From the NCBI GenBank assembly GCA_902587755.1, contig CACIMN010000001.1, positions 1-64,000 on the forward strand: DNA of 64,000 bases, written 5' to 3'. The DNA comes from an uncultured Pelagibacteraceae bacterium (GTDB taxonomy: Bacteria > Pseudomonadota > Alphaproteobacteria > Pelagibacterales > Pelagibacteraceae). A model generated the notes under the pieces. It did not search any database, had not been told where the DNA came from, and saw only the letters and a list, made by a program, of their open reading frames with translations. Below are positions 52,568 to 62,749 of this stretch, one piece after another (the stretch's first letter is position 1; every line of letters starts with the position of its first letter). Made by a program: the position numbers and the translations under genes.

Positions 52568-53706
52568 AAATTTTTTGCTAATTTTCCACCAACTGTAAAA
52601 TCTTTGCATCCAGTTGTGCTGCTGAAAGAAATTGGTAAATTTAAAAATGACCTTATTGCTAAATACGCAAATGCTTGGGACTCAATATAATCACCTTTTA
52701 AATTATAATTATCTATAATTTTCACAGTGATATTATTTACGTTTTTTAAATAACTTTTAATAGAATTAATTAAATAAATATTTTTTCTACCACCACCACA
52801 AAGTAAAAATGTAATATTATTTTTTTGACTAATATATTTTAATCCTTCTGTAATCAAATATGCAGTAAAATCTGTTATAGTAGCGCATCCATCCTCTAAA
52901 GATAAACCTCTTGCAAAAGATACATCAAAATTTTTAATATCCATCGACTGAGAGTAGGAATTTATTTTAAAATTATCTATTGCCTGATTTAGAATTAATT
53001 GATCAACTTTGCCTTCTTTAGCTATCTCCCCATTTTTATCAAATTTTTTATAAGAATTACTTCTTACCCATTCATCAATTAAACAATTACCAGGACCTAT
53101 ATCAAAAGCTGAAAGATTGTTTTGAAAATTATCTGAGTTATTAATAACTTTTGTAACATTTGCGATACCACCTATGTTTAAGAAACCTACTGGAAATTTA
53201 AGATTATATTTTTGATTAATTTTTTTTGATAAAATATGATGAAAAATAGGTGTTAAAGGTGCACCTTGACCATTATTTTGAATATCCGCTTGTCTAAAAT
53301 CATATATGACTTTTTTTTTAACTATTTGAGATAATAGTTTTCCATCTCCTAATTGATTGGTAATTTTTTCTTGTGGGTTATGAAAAATTGTTTGACCATG
53401 AAAACCTATCAAATCAATGGGATCTCTATATTTTTTTAATGATTGATTAACTGCATCAGCATGAAAAAGAGTTAAATTACGCTCTAATTCTCTTAATTTT
53501 TCTGAATTTTGTAAAAGATCATTCTTTGATTGAACTAAATCTCTTAATCGAATTAACTGTTCCTGAAGATTTATATCGTATTCATAATAATCATCTAAAA
53601 TGTTTGAAAATTCATGATATCCGTCTGATCTTATTATAGATAAATCAATACCATCCATAGATGTTCCACTCATTAATCCAATTGCAGTATATAATTTTTT
53701 TTTCAT
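52564..53706 (-). CDS. anmK: Anhydro-N-acetylmuramic acid kinase
   Basis: The 380-aa protein has the AnmK signature AIGLMSGTSMDGIDLSIIR, IGFHGQTIFHNP, FLNIGGIANVTKV, FDIGPGNCLIDEW and LLCGGGRKNIYLI. It phosphorylates 1,6-anhydro-MurNAc during cell-wall recycling. It converges with the hydrolase gene by 4 bases and diverges from tyrS by 45 bases, an arrangement common in alphaproteobacteria. Confidence 0.95.
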   Translation of the reverse strand: MKKKLYTAIGLMSGTSMDGIDLSIIRSDGYHEFSNILDDYYEYDINLQEQLIRLRDLVQSKNDLLQNSEKLRELERNLTLFHADAVNQSLKKYRDPIDLIGFHGQTIFHNPQEKITNQLGDGKLLSQIVKKKVIYDFRQADIQNNGQGAPLTPIFHHILSKKINQKYNLKFPVGFLNIGGIANVTKVINNSDNFQNNLSAFDIGPGNCLIDEWVRSNSYKKFDKNGEIAKEGKVDQLILNQAIDNFKINSYSQSMDIKNFDVSFARGLSLEDGCATITDFTAYLITEGLKYISQKNNITFLLCGGGRKNIYLINSIKSYLKNVNNITVKIIDNYNLKGDYIESQAFAYLAIRSFLNLPISFSSTTGCKDFTVGGKLAKNF

Positions 53707-53751
53707 TGATATGTTTTTTAAAAAAAATTTGTATATTGTAAATATAAACTT

Positions 53752-54981
53752 ATGAATAAATTTTTAAAAGAATTTAAAGATAGAGGTTTTTTCTATCAAT
53801 GTACAAGTGAAGAGGAATTATCTAAAAAATTAGATAAAGAAAAGATAAAAGGTTACATAGGTTTTGATTGTACAGCTGAAAGCTTGCATGTAGGTAGCTT
53901 GTTGCAAATAATGTGTTTACGGCTACTCCAGAAAAATGGACATCGACCAATAGTTTTACTTGGTGGAGGAACTACAAGAATAGGTGATCCATCTGGTAAA
54001 GATAAAACTAGAAAAATATTAAGCGAAGAAGAGATTGAAAATAATATTAAAAACATCAAAAATATTTTAAAAAAATTTTTAGATAATGATGATCCAAATA
54101 CAAAACCAATATTTGTAAATAATTATAATTGGCTTAAGGATTTAAATTATATTTCTTTTTTAAGAGACATAGGAAAACATTTCACGATAAACAGAATGTT
54201 AACATTTGATAGTGTAAAAATTAGATTGGATAGAGAGCAATCGCTAAGCTACATGGAATTTAATTACATGATTTTACAAGCATACGATTTTCTTGAATTA
54301 AATAAAAAAGAAAAGTGTATCTTACAAATTGGAGGCTCAGATCAATGGGGAAATATTGTTAATGGTGTTGAGCTAATAAAAAGGTATTCTAATAATCAAA
54401 CCTTTGGTTTAACAACGCCCCTAATTACACTGGCAACTGGTACTAAAATGGGAAAAACTGAAAGTGGAGCTATTTGGTTGGATAAAAAATATTTATCAGC
54501 GTATGACTATTGGCAGTTTTGGAGAAACGTAGATGATAGAGATGTAATTAAATTTTTAAAAATGTTTACTGAAATTGAAATTAAGGAAATAGAAACAATA
54601 AAAGATAAAGATATAAATAAATTAAAAATACTACTTGCTAATAAAACTACAGAAATGTTACATGGCAAAGAGGCAGCTCAAAATTCTGAGCGAGCAGCAA
54701 CAGAAGCTTTTTCTGGAAACACTCTTGGTTCAAACTTACCTAAAGTTGATATTCAATCAAATAAAATAGAGAATAAAATAAATATAGTAGATCTTGTTTT
54801 GTTATCTAAACTAGAAAATTCGAAAAGTGAAATCAAAAGACTTATAAAAGGAAATGCAGTTAAAATAAATGATAATGTGATTTTAGATGAAAAATTTGAA
54901 ATTAACAAAAATTTATTTAAAGATAACTATCTTAAACTTTCACTTGGAAAAAAAAGGCATATTAAAATAGAATTAAACTAA
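53752..54981 (+). CDS. tyrS: Tyrosyl-tRNA synthetase
   Basis: The 409-aa class I synthetase shows the HIGH-type motif as CTAESLHVGSLLQI, the KMSKS-type loop as GTKMGKTESGAIWLD, tyrosine-binding QAYDFLELN and GSDQWGNIVNGVEL, and a C-terminal S4 RNA-binding domain (about 340-409). The end overlaps the AsmA-like gene tail to tail by 4 bases. No T-box is seen in the short leader. Confidence 0.96.
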   Translation: MNKFLKEFKDRGFFYQCTSEEELSKKLDKEKIKGYIGFDCTAESLHVGSLLQIMCLRLLQKNGHRPIVLLGGGTTRIGDPSGKDKTRKILSEEEIENNIKNIKNILKKFLDNDDPNTKPIFVNNYNWLKDLNYISFLRDIGKHFTINRMLTFDSVKIRLDREQSLSYMEFNYMILQAYDFLELNKKEKCILQIGGSDQWGNIVNGVELIKRYSNNQTFGLTTPLITLATGTKMGKTESGAIWLDKKYLSAYDYWQFWRNVDDRDVIKFLKMFTEIEIKEIETIKDKDINKLKILLANKTTEMLHGKEAAQNSERAATEAFSGNTLGSNLPKVDIQSNKIENKINIVDLVLLSKLENSKSEIKRLIKGNAVKINDNVILDEKFEINKNLFKDNYLKLSLGKKRHIKIELN

Positions 54982-57404
54982 TTTTTTTTAATTTTCTCTA
55001 AAGTTCTGGTAATAAATCTAGGTGTTAAAGTTTTTATTGGATTTACGGTAGTTTCTAAATTTTTAGGGGGACCTTTAATCTTAAAACTGACTCCAAAAAC
55101 ACCATCACCTACTTTCTTTCCAATCAATAAATCTCCAAGTAAAGGTATTGAAGCAATAGATCTGTTGATTGTTGTCGCTGGAACTAAGGTCCCTCTTAAA
55201 CTTATTAATTTATCCTCGACAATGTATCCTTCCAATAAAAAAGATATAGCTGGACCAATTGCGTATAACTCCTGAATTTTCATAAGTTTATCTTGGTTGG
55301 TAAAATCCATTTCTAAATCTGTAAATCTAATTCCCTCTCCTGTAAGTAAGTCTGCTATACCTTGAAGAGATGCAAGAGCTAACAATTTTGCAAGCGCAGG
55401 AATTTCTTTAACTTTAAAATTATCAATTACTAATTTAGAAGTTGAAACTCCGTCTTTTTTTATAGAGTAAAAGTCTAAATATCCATCTCTATCATCTTTA
55501 AATCCTCTAATAAATTTATATCTTTCTACAAGTGGTTTTGCTCTAGATGAGAAAAGAGTGGTAATTTTTTCACCTTGGTCGTTTGTTCTAATTGTAAATT
55601 TTATATTTTGAGAACTATCATAAAAGGCTAGAATATCTGCTTCTTCTACTTTGTTATTAATAATATTTATCTTTCCATTTAAATCCTTAACAAAATTTGT
55701 TTTATCAAAGTAAACTTCCTCAAAATTTATTTCTATATTAAAATTATTTTCAAAAAGTTTTTTTTCTTTTACTTCATTATAGTCTAATAAATTCGAAATT
55801 AAAGAATTTGCATTGAATGAAGTGCCATCAACTAAATAATTTTGGCCTTCTACTTTTTTTATATTGTAATTATTTATTTTATTTTCTGTATCTAAATAAT
55901 TAAAATTTGCCTGATCAATTTTTATTATCTGATTAGACTCGTTGATAAATAAATTCTTAATTTTAATATTATTATTTTCTTCACTTATAATAAAACTATT
56001 TATATTTAGATTTTTATTATTTTTTAGTTCTCCATTAATTAAAAGATTCATCTCACTTTTATCTTTTTTTTTAAAATTAATATTATCAATTTTAAATTTT
56101 GTATTTTTTATATTTAAATTAGCATCAAAACTTACTTTATTTTCTTTTTTCTCAATAAAATAATTGATTTCTTCAAAATCTTTATCAATTTTAAATTTTC
56201 CAGAACCTGAGAAAGTAAGGTTATTATTTTTGAAATTAATTTTTAATTTTTGATTATTTAAATAAATATTTTTGTTTGTTTGAGGGAAGAAAATTTTTAA
56301 AAAATCTTGTTGATCTATAACTATATTTTTTAAGAGTAATTCTGAGTCTATACTTAAATCCTTATCTTTTTTATTTATAAAATATTTAATTTCATCTGCT
56401 TCGTCAGTGTTTAACTTAATTTGTCCTTCACCATTAATTGATAAATTTTTGTCCTTATAAGTTAAATTTAATTTATGATTATCAAGTAAAATTAAATCAT
56501 CGACTGGAAAATATTTATTAAGTATTTTAAATTTTTTATATTTTAGCTGAGTAAAATTAATATCAGAACTTAATATAATATTTTTAACTTTGAATTTCTC
56601 GTCTAATTCTAAAGTAAATTCATTATTTGTTTTAAATTTAGCATCATCTATCAGTATATTTTCAAAACTTAAATTAAATAATTTTAATAAATTTGAATTT
56701 AAACTTGACTGATCGTTTTCTATAACAGCATCAATAAAATAACTATTTTTTCTCTTTTTTACGTTAAGTTTTTTTGAAATAAATTTTACTTCTTCTGCTT
56801 TAAAATTTATTTCATTAAATAAATAATTGTCTTTTTGAAAATTGAAATTAAAATTTATATTCTTAAAATTAGCCTTATTTAAAAAATTAATGCTTGCATC
56901 TTTTATAAAACCTTCAATTTTATAATCATTCTTAAGTTTTCCATTTTCATCGATATTCAAACTCAGATCTATAATTACATGACCTTTTTTAACAATTTTT
57001 TCTAATATAAATAATTCAGGTTTGTTGTTTGTGGTCTGAATAAATTTAATTAAATCATTTAATGATATAGATTTAGTTGATGCCTTTATATTTGAAGATG
57101 AAATATTATTATTAATTAAAGAACTTAGTGAAACTTGCGTTTTAATGCTTTCTAGCTCTAAAGGTCTTTTTGAAAAATATACTGTAGTACCAATTGTTTT
57201 TGCATAAATTTTTAGTTTAAAAGGATCTAAAGTTAATTTAATTTTATTTAAATCTATATCTATCTTTTTATTTATTAATGAAATTTTTTTTTTAATTTGA
57301 TCATTAAATTTATCAGTCTCTATACCTACTGTGCTAAGGTAAACTGTCAAAATAACAAAAACTGACAGTAGTAGAATAAAACTTTTTAAAATATTAATTT
57401 TCAT
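54978..57404 (-). CDS. AsmA-like / DUF3971 cell-envelope protein
   Basis: The 808-aa protein starts with one membrane helix (about residues 8-26) followed by long, repetitive beta-rich sequence full of Asn, Lys and Ile, and a conserved C-terminal AsmA domain: LASLQGIADLLTGEGIRFTD, YAIGPAISFLLEGYIVEDKL, SLRGTLVPATTINRSIASIPL and LLIGKKVGDGVFGVSFKIKGP. Related proteins (YhdP, TamB types) bridge inner and outer membranes and help move phospholipids. Its ATG lies inside the end of prfB (11-base overlap). Confidence 0.85.
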   Translation of the reverse strand: MKINILKSFILLLSVFVILTVYLSTVGIETDKFNDQIKKKISLINKKIDIDLNKIKLTLDPFKLKIYAKTIGTTVYFSKRPLELESIKTQVSLSSLINNNISSSNIKASTKSISLNDLIKFIQTTNNKPELFILEKIVKKGHVIIDLSLNIDENGKLKNDYKIEGFIKDASINFLNKANFKNINFNFNFQKDNYLFNEINFKAEEVKFISKKLNVKKRKNSYFIDAVIENDQSSLNSNLLKLFNLSFENILIDDAKFKTNNEFTLELDEKFKVKNIILSSDINFTQLKYKKFKILNKYFPVDDLILLDNHKLNLTYKDKNLSINGEGQIKLNTDEADEIKYFINKKDKDLSIDSELLLKNIVIDQQDFLKIFFPQTNKNIYLNNQKLKINFKNNNLTFSGSGKFKIDKDFEEINYFIEKKENKVSFDANLNIKNTKFKIDNINFKKKDKSEMNLLINGELKNNKNLNINSFIISEENNNIKIKNLFINESNQIIKIDQANFNYLDTENKINNYNIKKVEGQNYLVDGTSFNANSLISNLLDYNEVKEKKLFENNFNIEINFEEVYFDKTNFVKDLNGKINIINNKVEEADILAFYDSSQNIKFTIRTNDQGEKITTLFSSRAKPLVERYKFIRGFKDDRDGYLDFYSIKKDGVSTSKLVIDNFKVKEIPALAKLLALASLQGIADLLTGEGIRFTDLEMDFTNQDKLMKIQELYAIGPAISFLLEGYIVEDKLISLRGTLVPATTINRSIASIPLLGDLLIGKKVGDGVFGVSFKIKGPPKNLETTVNPIKTLTPRFITRTLEKIKKN

Positions 57405-58495
57405 TTAATTTATAAAGCGATTGCTCCAAAAATTCATCGATATCACCATCCAATACTTTATCTGGACTAGTGCTCTCAAAATTAGTTCTATTATCTTTTA
57501 CAAGTCGGTAAGGTTGAAGAACATATGATCTAATTTGATGACCCCACCCTATTTCAGATTTAGAACTTTCAACATTTTGACTTTCTTCCTCTCTTTTTTT
57601 TATTTCATAATCATATAATCTTGCTTTCAACATATTCATGCATGTTTCTTTATTTTTATGTTGAGATCTTTCATTTTGACATTGAACTACAATTTTTGAT
57701 GGAATGTGAGTTATTCTTACTGCGCTATCAGTGGTATTAACATGCTGGCCACCTGCTCCACTGGAACGATAGGTGTCTATTCTTAAATCTTTTTCTAAAA
57801 TTTCTATATTTATATTTTCATCTACAACTGGATAAATCCAAACACTTGCAAAACTTGTGTGCCTTCTTGCTCCGGAGTCAAATGGAGATATCCTTACTAA
57901 TCTATGTATTCCTGACTCTTTTTTCAACCATCCAAAAACATATTCACCATCTATTTTAATTGTTGCAGATTTTATACCAGCCTCTTCACCTCTATGTTCA
58001 CTAATCAAACTTGATTTAAAACTTTTTTTATCAGACCATTTTAAATACATTCTTCTCAGCATATCAGCCCAATCCTGACTTTCTGTACCTCCAGCACCAG
58101 CATGTATTTCTATGTAACAATTTAAAGAGTCCGCTTCATTAGATAAAAAACATTTAATTTCGTTTTTTTTTACTTTAATTCTCAGGTCTTTAATATTTTG
58201 TAAAACTTCTTTTTGAACTTGTAAATTCTCTTCTTCAAAGGCTAGTTGATTCAAATCATCTAAATCATTTAGTTTCTCAATATTACTGTTTAAAGAATTA
58301 GTTAAATCTTCATAAAATTTCTTTTCTTTGATTATTCTTTGAGAGTTATTTTTATCTTGCCAAAAATTGGCACTTTCTATTTGTGAATTTAAAGATTTCA
58401 GTTTTGAGTGGATATTGTTTTTTTCAAAGATACTCCTGTATTTTTTGATTTATCTTTTTAACTTCCTCTTTTAAATTTTGATAATTGTTATCCAT
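57394..58495 (-). CDS. prfB: Peptide chain release factor 2, with programmed +1 frameshift
   Basis: The ATG at 58495 opens 23 codons ending in TAT CTT, then an in-frame TGA (58426-58424). A +1 shift at CTT-TGA joins a 343-codon frame, giving about 366 aa, the usual RF2 length. The second part has the stop-recognition SPF in RISPFDSGARRHTSF and the peptidyl-release GAGGQHVNTTDSAVRI. The shift site has AGGAG three bases before CTT, as in E. coli prfB. RF2 reads UGA/UAA, so it autoregulates. The start overlaps the PBP1A stop (TAATG). Confidence 0.95.
58424..58437 (-). promoter_or_regulatory. prfB programmed +1 frameshift site
   Basis: On the minus strand the site reads AGGAG-TAT-CTT-TGA. The Shine-Dalgarno-like AGGAG stands three bases from the slippery CTT, and a poorly read TGA follows; low RF2 levels favour the slip to the +1 frame (next codon GAA). 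This is the same design as the classic bacterial prfB shift and is not a sequencing frameshift. Confidence 0.93.
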
Positions 58496-60831
58496 TAGTA
58501 AAACTTTAATATATTATTTGAATCTAATCTATCTGAATTTCTATAAAGCACTTTTCCATCAACCACATTTTCTTTTTTAAAAACCTCAATAATAGTATTC
58601 TTTGAGTTAAATTTTGCTTTTTGGCCCGTTAAAGGGTCAACAACCATCATAACTGTTCCTTTAGCAGCCTTAAATGGTCTTGCCTCATATTTGTTAACAG
58701 AATCACTTATAAAACTTTTGAATATTGGCAAAGCTGTTTTAGATCCTGTTTCATATTTACCAAGTGGTTTTGGGTTATCAGAGCCTACATAAACACCAAC
58801 AAGTAAATTTGATGTAAAACCTATAAACCAAGTATCTGTATTTTTGTTTGTTGTGCCAGTTTTACCTGCAATATTTAAATTTAAGTCTTTTAGTTTTTTA
58901 GCTGTTCCTCTTTTAACAACTCCTTCTAGTATTGATGTCATTTGAAAGGCTGTTTCTGGCGAGAAAATTTGCTTGTAATTATTTTTAATCTTTGGATAGT
59001 CATCTGTTAAATACGAAATTAAATTGCAATCAATACATTTTCTTTTGTCATTATTAAATATGGTATTTCCCTCACTGTCTTGAATTCGGTCTATGAGTAT
59101 CGGCTCAACAAGTTTTCCTCCATTAACAAATACTGAATATGCAGATGTTAGATTTAATAATGTAGTTTCAGCAGATCCTAAAGAAATTGATAAAAGTTCT
59201 TCTGGATTATCATAAATTTTTAATGCCTTTGAAAAATCAATAATTTTTTCTAAACCCAAACTTTGGGCTATTCTAACTGTCATTAAATTTCTAGATTTTT
59301 CCAAACCATTTCTTAAAGTTGAAGCTCCATAAAATTTTTTACCATAATTTTCTGGTTTCCACATTTTTAAATCATCTCCTTGATCTAAAACCAAAGGCGC
59401 ATCTAAAACTAATGATGTAGGTGTAAAATTATTTTCTAAAGCTAATGCATAAATAAATGGTTTAAAAGCTGAACCAGGTTGTCTTTTAGCTTGTGTTACC
59501 CTGTTAAATTCACTTTTCTTAAAACTAAAACCACCACTCAATGCCAAAACTCTTCCTGTAAATGGATCCATCACAACAATTCCCCCATTGATTTTAGGTA
59601 GTTGTTTTAAGTTAAAAATATTTTCTTTAATATTTTCGACATAAATAATATCACCAAGTTTAAATAGTTTATTAAATTCCTTCTTTGTCCAAGAGATGCT
59701 TTGATACTCAATAATTCCTTTAATATTTTCTTCTGTTTCTATTTCTGTTGAAAATTTATTTATCTTTTTGACTATTGCTAATTTCCAATTGATTGATTTT
59801 TCTAATTTATACTTTTCTAAGTCTTTTTTCCATTCTGAATTATAAACCTTGTTAGTAATCGGTCCTCTCCATCCTTTTCTTTTATCATATGCTATTAATC
59901 CATCTCTAAGTGATTTTGTTGCAATTGTTTGTAAATTTAAATCTATTGGAGTATTGATATTAAAACCTTGTTTGTAAACTTTATCATAACTCAAAGTTTC
60001 AATTACACTCTTCCTTACATCTTCAATAAAATATTGTGCATCCTCTAAATAAATTTTTTTATTTTTTTTTAAAATTATTTTCTCTTTGGTAAGTTTTTCA
60101 TACCACTCTATAGTTAAATAATTATTATCTAACAAATTTTTTAAAACTAAATTTCTTCTAAATTTTGCTAACTCTGGGTCTCTATAGGGATTATATCTGC
60201 TTGGAGCTTTTGGTAAAGCTGCTAATAAAGCTGCTTCTGAGTAATTTAAATCTTTAATTGATTTGTCAAAATATTCTAAGCTTGCAGCGGCTACTCCATA
60301 TGCTCCACTTCCAAGATAAATTTGGTTTAGATAAAGTTCTAAAATTCTTTCTTTAGATAAAGCTCTCTCTATTCTAAAAGCTAGAATTGCTTCCTTAATT
60401 TTCCTATTTAAACTTATTTCATTTGTTAATAAAAAGTTTTTTGCTACCTGTTGGGTAATTGTAGATGCTCCCTCCAACCTTTTAGATGATAAAATATTTG
60501 AAATATTGTTAATAACAGCTCTAATAACACCTTTAGCATCAACACCTGGATGTTTAAAAAAATTTTTGTCTTCAGCAGATAAAAATGCGTTAATTACATT
60601 TTTTGGAATTGAACTAAATGGAACAAAAACTCTTTTTTCCTGTGAAAAATCTGCTACTAAATCACCATTTCCAGAGTAAACTTTGCTGGAAACGGGAGGT
60701 TTGAAATTTTTGAGAAATTTATAATCTGGTAAATCGTTAGAATAAGTCCATAAGATACTTATTATCAAAATTGTAGATAAAAGAATAAAAGACGTAATTA
60801 AAATAAAGATATTTCTCAAAAATTTATTCAT
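58495..60831 (-). CDS. mrcA: Penicillin-binding protein 1A (bifunctional)
   Basis: The 778-aa protein has an N-terminal membrane helix, a glycosyltransferase domain (SAEDKNFFKHPGVD, EGASTITQQVAKNFLL, ALLAALPKAPSRYNP) and a transpeptidase domain with SxxK in QPGSAFKPFIYAL, SxN in EKSRNLMTVRIA, and KTGTT in IAGKTGTTNKNTDTW. It polymerises and cross-links peptidoglycan. The neighbourhood prfB-mrcA-rne is typical for alphaproteobacteria. Confidence 0.96.
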   Translation of the reverse strand: MNKFLRNIFILITSFILLSTILIISILWTYSNDLPDYKFLKNFKPPVSSKVYSGNGDLVADFSQEKRVFVPFSSIPKNVINAFLSAEDKNFFKHPGVDAKGVIRAVINNISNILSSKRLEGASTITQQVAKNFLLTNEISLNRKIKEAILAFRIERALSKERILELYLNQIYLGSGAYGVAAASLEYFDKSIKDLNYSEAALLAALPKAPSRYNPYRDPELAKFRRNLVLKNLLDNNYLTIEWYEKLTKEKIILKKNKKIYLEDAQYFIEDVRKSVIETLSYDKVYKQGFNINTPIDLNLQTIATKSLRDGLIAYDKRKGWRGPITNKVYNSEWKKDLEKYKLEKSINWKLAIVKKINKFSTEIETEENIKGIIEYQSISWTKKEFNKLFKLGDIIYVENIKENIFNLKQLPKINGGIVVMDPFTGRVLALSGGFSFKKSEFNRVTQAKRQPGSAFKPFIYALALENNFTPTSLVLDAPLVLDQGDDLKMWKPENYGKKFYGASTLRNGLEKSRNLMTVRIAQSLGLEKIIDFSKALKIYDNPEELLSISLGSAETTLLNLTSAYSVFVNGGKLVEPILIDRIQDSEGNTIFNNDKRKCIDCNLISYLTDDYPKIKNNYKQIFSPETAFQMTSILEGVVKRGTAKKLKDLNLNIAGKTGTTNKNTDTWFIGFTSNLLVGVYVGSDNPKPLGKYETGSKTALPIFKSFISDSVNKYEARPFKAAKGTVMMVVDPLTGQKAKFNSKNTIIEVFKKENVVDGKVLYRNSDRLDSNNILKFY

Positions 60832-60931
60832 TTTAATTTCATTATATCTTGGAATTTGTTAAAGATATGGCAAGAAAATTAAAACAAAATTTAATAACTA
60901 AATTACAAATGAAATTAATATTCATAAAATT

Positions 60932-62749
60932 ATGGAAAAAAATTTATATATTGATGCGTCGCATCCTAACGAAACTAGAGTTGTTCTTAAATCAGGGGAA
61001 AATATTGAAGATTACGAGTACGAAGGTTTAAAAAATAACTTAATTAAAAATAACATATATTTAGGAAAAGTAAGTAGAATAGAACCATCGTTACAAGCTG
61101 CTTTCATTGATTTTGGAAGAGATAGACACGGATTTTTATCCTTTAATGATATCCAATCAGATTATTATCAGATTCCAAAAGCTGATTTAGAAAGAATTAA
61201 ACAAGAGGAAGAAAAAGCTAGAGAAGAACTTTCAAGAGAAGTTCAAGCCAAAGAAGAAGAAAATATTGCTGAAGGAAAACTCGAAATTGATGATCCTATA
61301 GAAAAGACTTCAGAAGAGGAAACAGAAGAAGGTTCAAATAATAAAGAAAATATTTCTGAAAAAGAAAATTTAGGTAATGTAAAAGAAAAAAAAAAGGAGC
61401 ATAAATTTAAATTTAAAAGATATAAAATTCAGGAAGTAATTAAACCTAATCAAGTAATTCTTGTACAGGTCATTAAAGACGAAAGAGGGCAAAAAGGTGC
61501 TGCATTAAGTACTTTCATTTCAATTGCGGGAAAATATATTGTTTTAATGCCAAACACTCCTAAAGGAGGAGGTATATCCAGAAAAATATTTAATGCAGCT
61601 GAAAGAAAAAAAATAAGAACAATTTTAAATGAAATTGAAATACCTAAAGAGATGGGGTTAATTGTAAGAACTGCTGGAAGCAACAAAACAAAAAATGAAA
61701 TAAAAAGCGATTTAACAACTTTGATTAATTCTTGGAGTCAAATAAAAGAAAATGCAATAAATTCTATTGCTCCATCTTTAATTCATCAAGAAAGTGAAAT
61801 AATTAAAAGAACTTTAAGAGATATGTTTGACGAAAATACCCAAAATATAATTGTAGAAGGTAACGAGGGTTATAAGAAAGCTCAATCATTCATGAAGACT
61901 ATGATGCCATCAAATCTGAAAAAAGTAAAAAAATATAGAGGAAAAATTCCACTATTTATTCAAGAAAATATTGAACAAAAGTTAAACCAAATATTTGACT
62001 CTGAAATTAAACTTAAGTCAGGTGGATATTTGGTTATTAACCCAACAGAAGCTTTAGTTTCTATTGATATAAATTCTGGAAGTTCAATAAAAGGAAAAAA
62101 TGTTGAAAGCACTGCTTTAGATACCAATATCGAAGCTGCAGAAGAAATTGCAAGACAAATAAAGATAAGAGATTTGTCTGGCTTAATCATTATTGATTTT
62201 ATTGATATGCTAAGTTATGGAAATAGGAGGTTAGTAGAAAGAAAACTCAAAGAAAAATGCAGGTCTGATAGAGCTAGAATTCAAATTGGGAGAATAAGTA
62301 ATTTTGGTCTTTTGGAGATGTCAAGACAAAGACTAAGAGAAAGTGCAATTAAATGGAGAGTTACATTAACAGATGAATCTTTTGCTCAGAAGCTATTAAA
62401 AATTGTTGAATTAAAAGCTGTAATTAACAAAGCTAAATTTGTTGAATTAAAAGTTTGTAAAAAAATTTCAGATTTCCTTAAAGAAAATTTTGTTAATGAC
62501 TTAACTTACTTTGAAAAAAAAAATAAAATAAAAATAGATATTGTTAGTGATAATTCTTTAGTTATACCTGAATACATTATAGACATTAAAAATAAATCAA
62601 AAAAAACACTTGAGCTAATAGAGTATTACGAGAAATTAAAAAATTTAGAAATCCAAAATAAAGAAAATAAAATTTTAGAAAAAAAAGAAAATAAAAAAAT
62701 CAGTAAAAAAACTTATAAGAAAAAAAAATATTATAAAAAAACTAAATAA
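60932..62749 (+). CDS. rne: Ribonuclease E/G family protein, short, without Zn-link
   Basis: The 605-aa protein has the alphaproteobacterial RNase E start LYIDASHPNETRVVLKSGEN, an S1 domain interrupted by an acidic Glu/Lys-rich insert (about residues 88-150), and the DNase-I-like catalytic core with Asp in LVSIDINSGSSIKG and LIIIDFIDML. After GLLEMSRQRLRES the usual Cys-pair zinc-link (CPxCxG) is missing and the frame is intact. The tail is a short Lys-rich run, not a long degradosome scaffold. Divergent from mrcA by 100 bases. Confidence 0.93.
   Translation: MEKNLYIDASHPNETRVVLKSGENIEDYEYEGLKNNLIKNNIYLGKVSRIEPSLQAAFIDFGRDRHGFLSFNDIQSDYYQIPKADLERIKQEEEKAREELSREVQAKEEENIAEGKLEIDDPIEKTSEEETEEGSNNKENISEKENLGNVKEKKKEHKFKFKRYKIQEVIKPNQVILVQVIKDERGQKGAALSTFISIAGKYIVLMPNTPKGGGISRKIFNAAERKKIRTILNEIEIPKEMGLIVRTAGSNKTKNEIKSDLTTLINSWSQIKENAINSIAPSLIHQESEIIKRTLRDMFDENTQNIIVEGNEGYKKAQSFMKTMMPSNLKKVKKYRGKIPLFIQENIEQKLNQIFDSEIKLKSGGYLVINPTEALVSIDINSGSSIKGKNVESTALDTNIEAAEEIARQIKIRDLSGLIIIDFIDMLSYGNRRLVERKLKEKCRSDRARIQIGRISNFGLLEMSRQRLRESAIKWRVTLTDESFAQKLLKIVELKAVINKAKFVELKVCKKISDFLKENFVNDLTYFEKKNKIKIDIVSDNSLVIPEYIIDIKNKSKKTLELIEYYEKLKNLEIQNKENKILEKKENKKISKKTYKKKKYYKKTK

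Noticed and set aside
58255-58495. Apparent truncated prfB (pseudogene or sequencing frameshift)
   Set aside because: The leader, the TGA position and the AGGAG-TAT-CTT-TGA context match the known programmed frameshift, and the joined protein has full length.
60849-61031. 60-aa frame overlapping the start of RNase E
   Set aside because: It overlaps the RNase E N terminus in another frame and has no family features.
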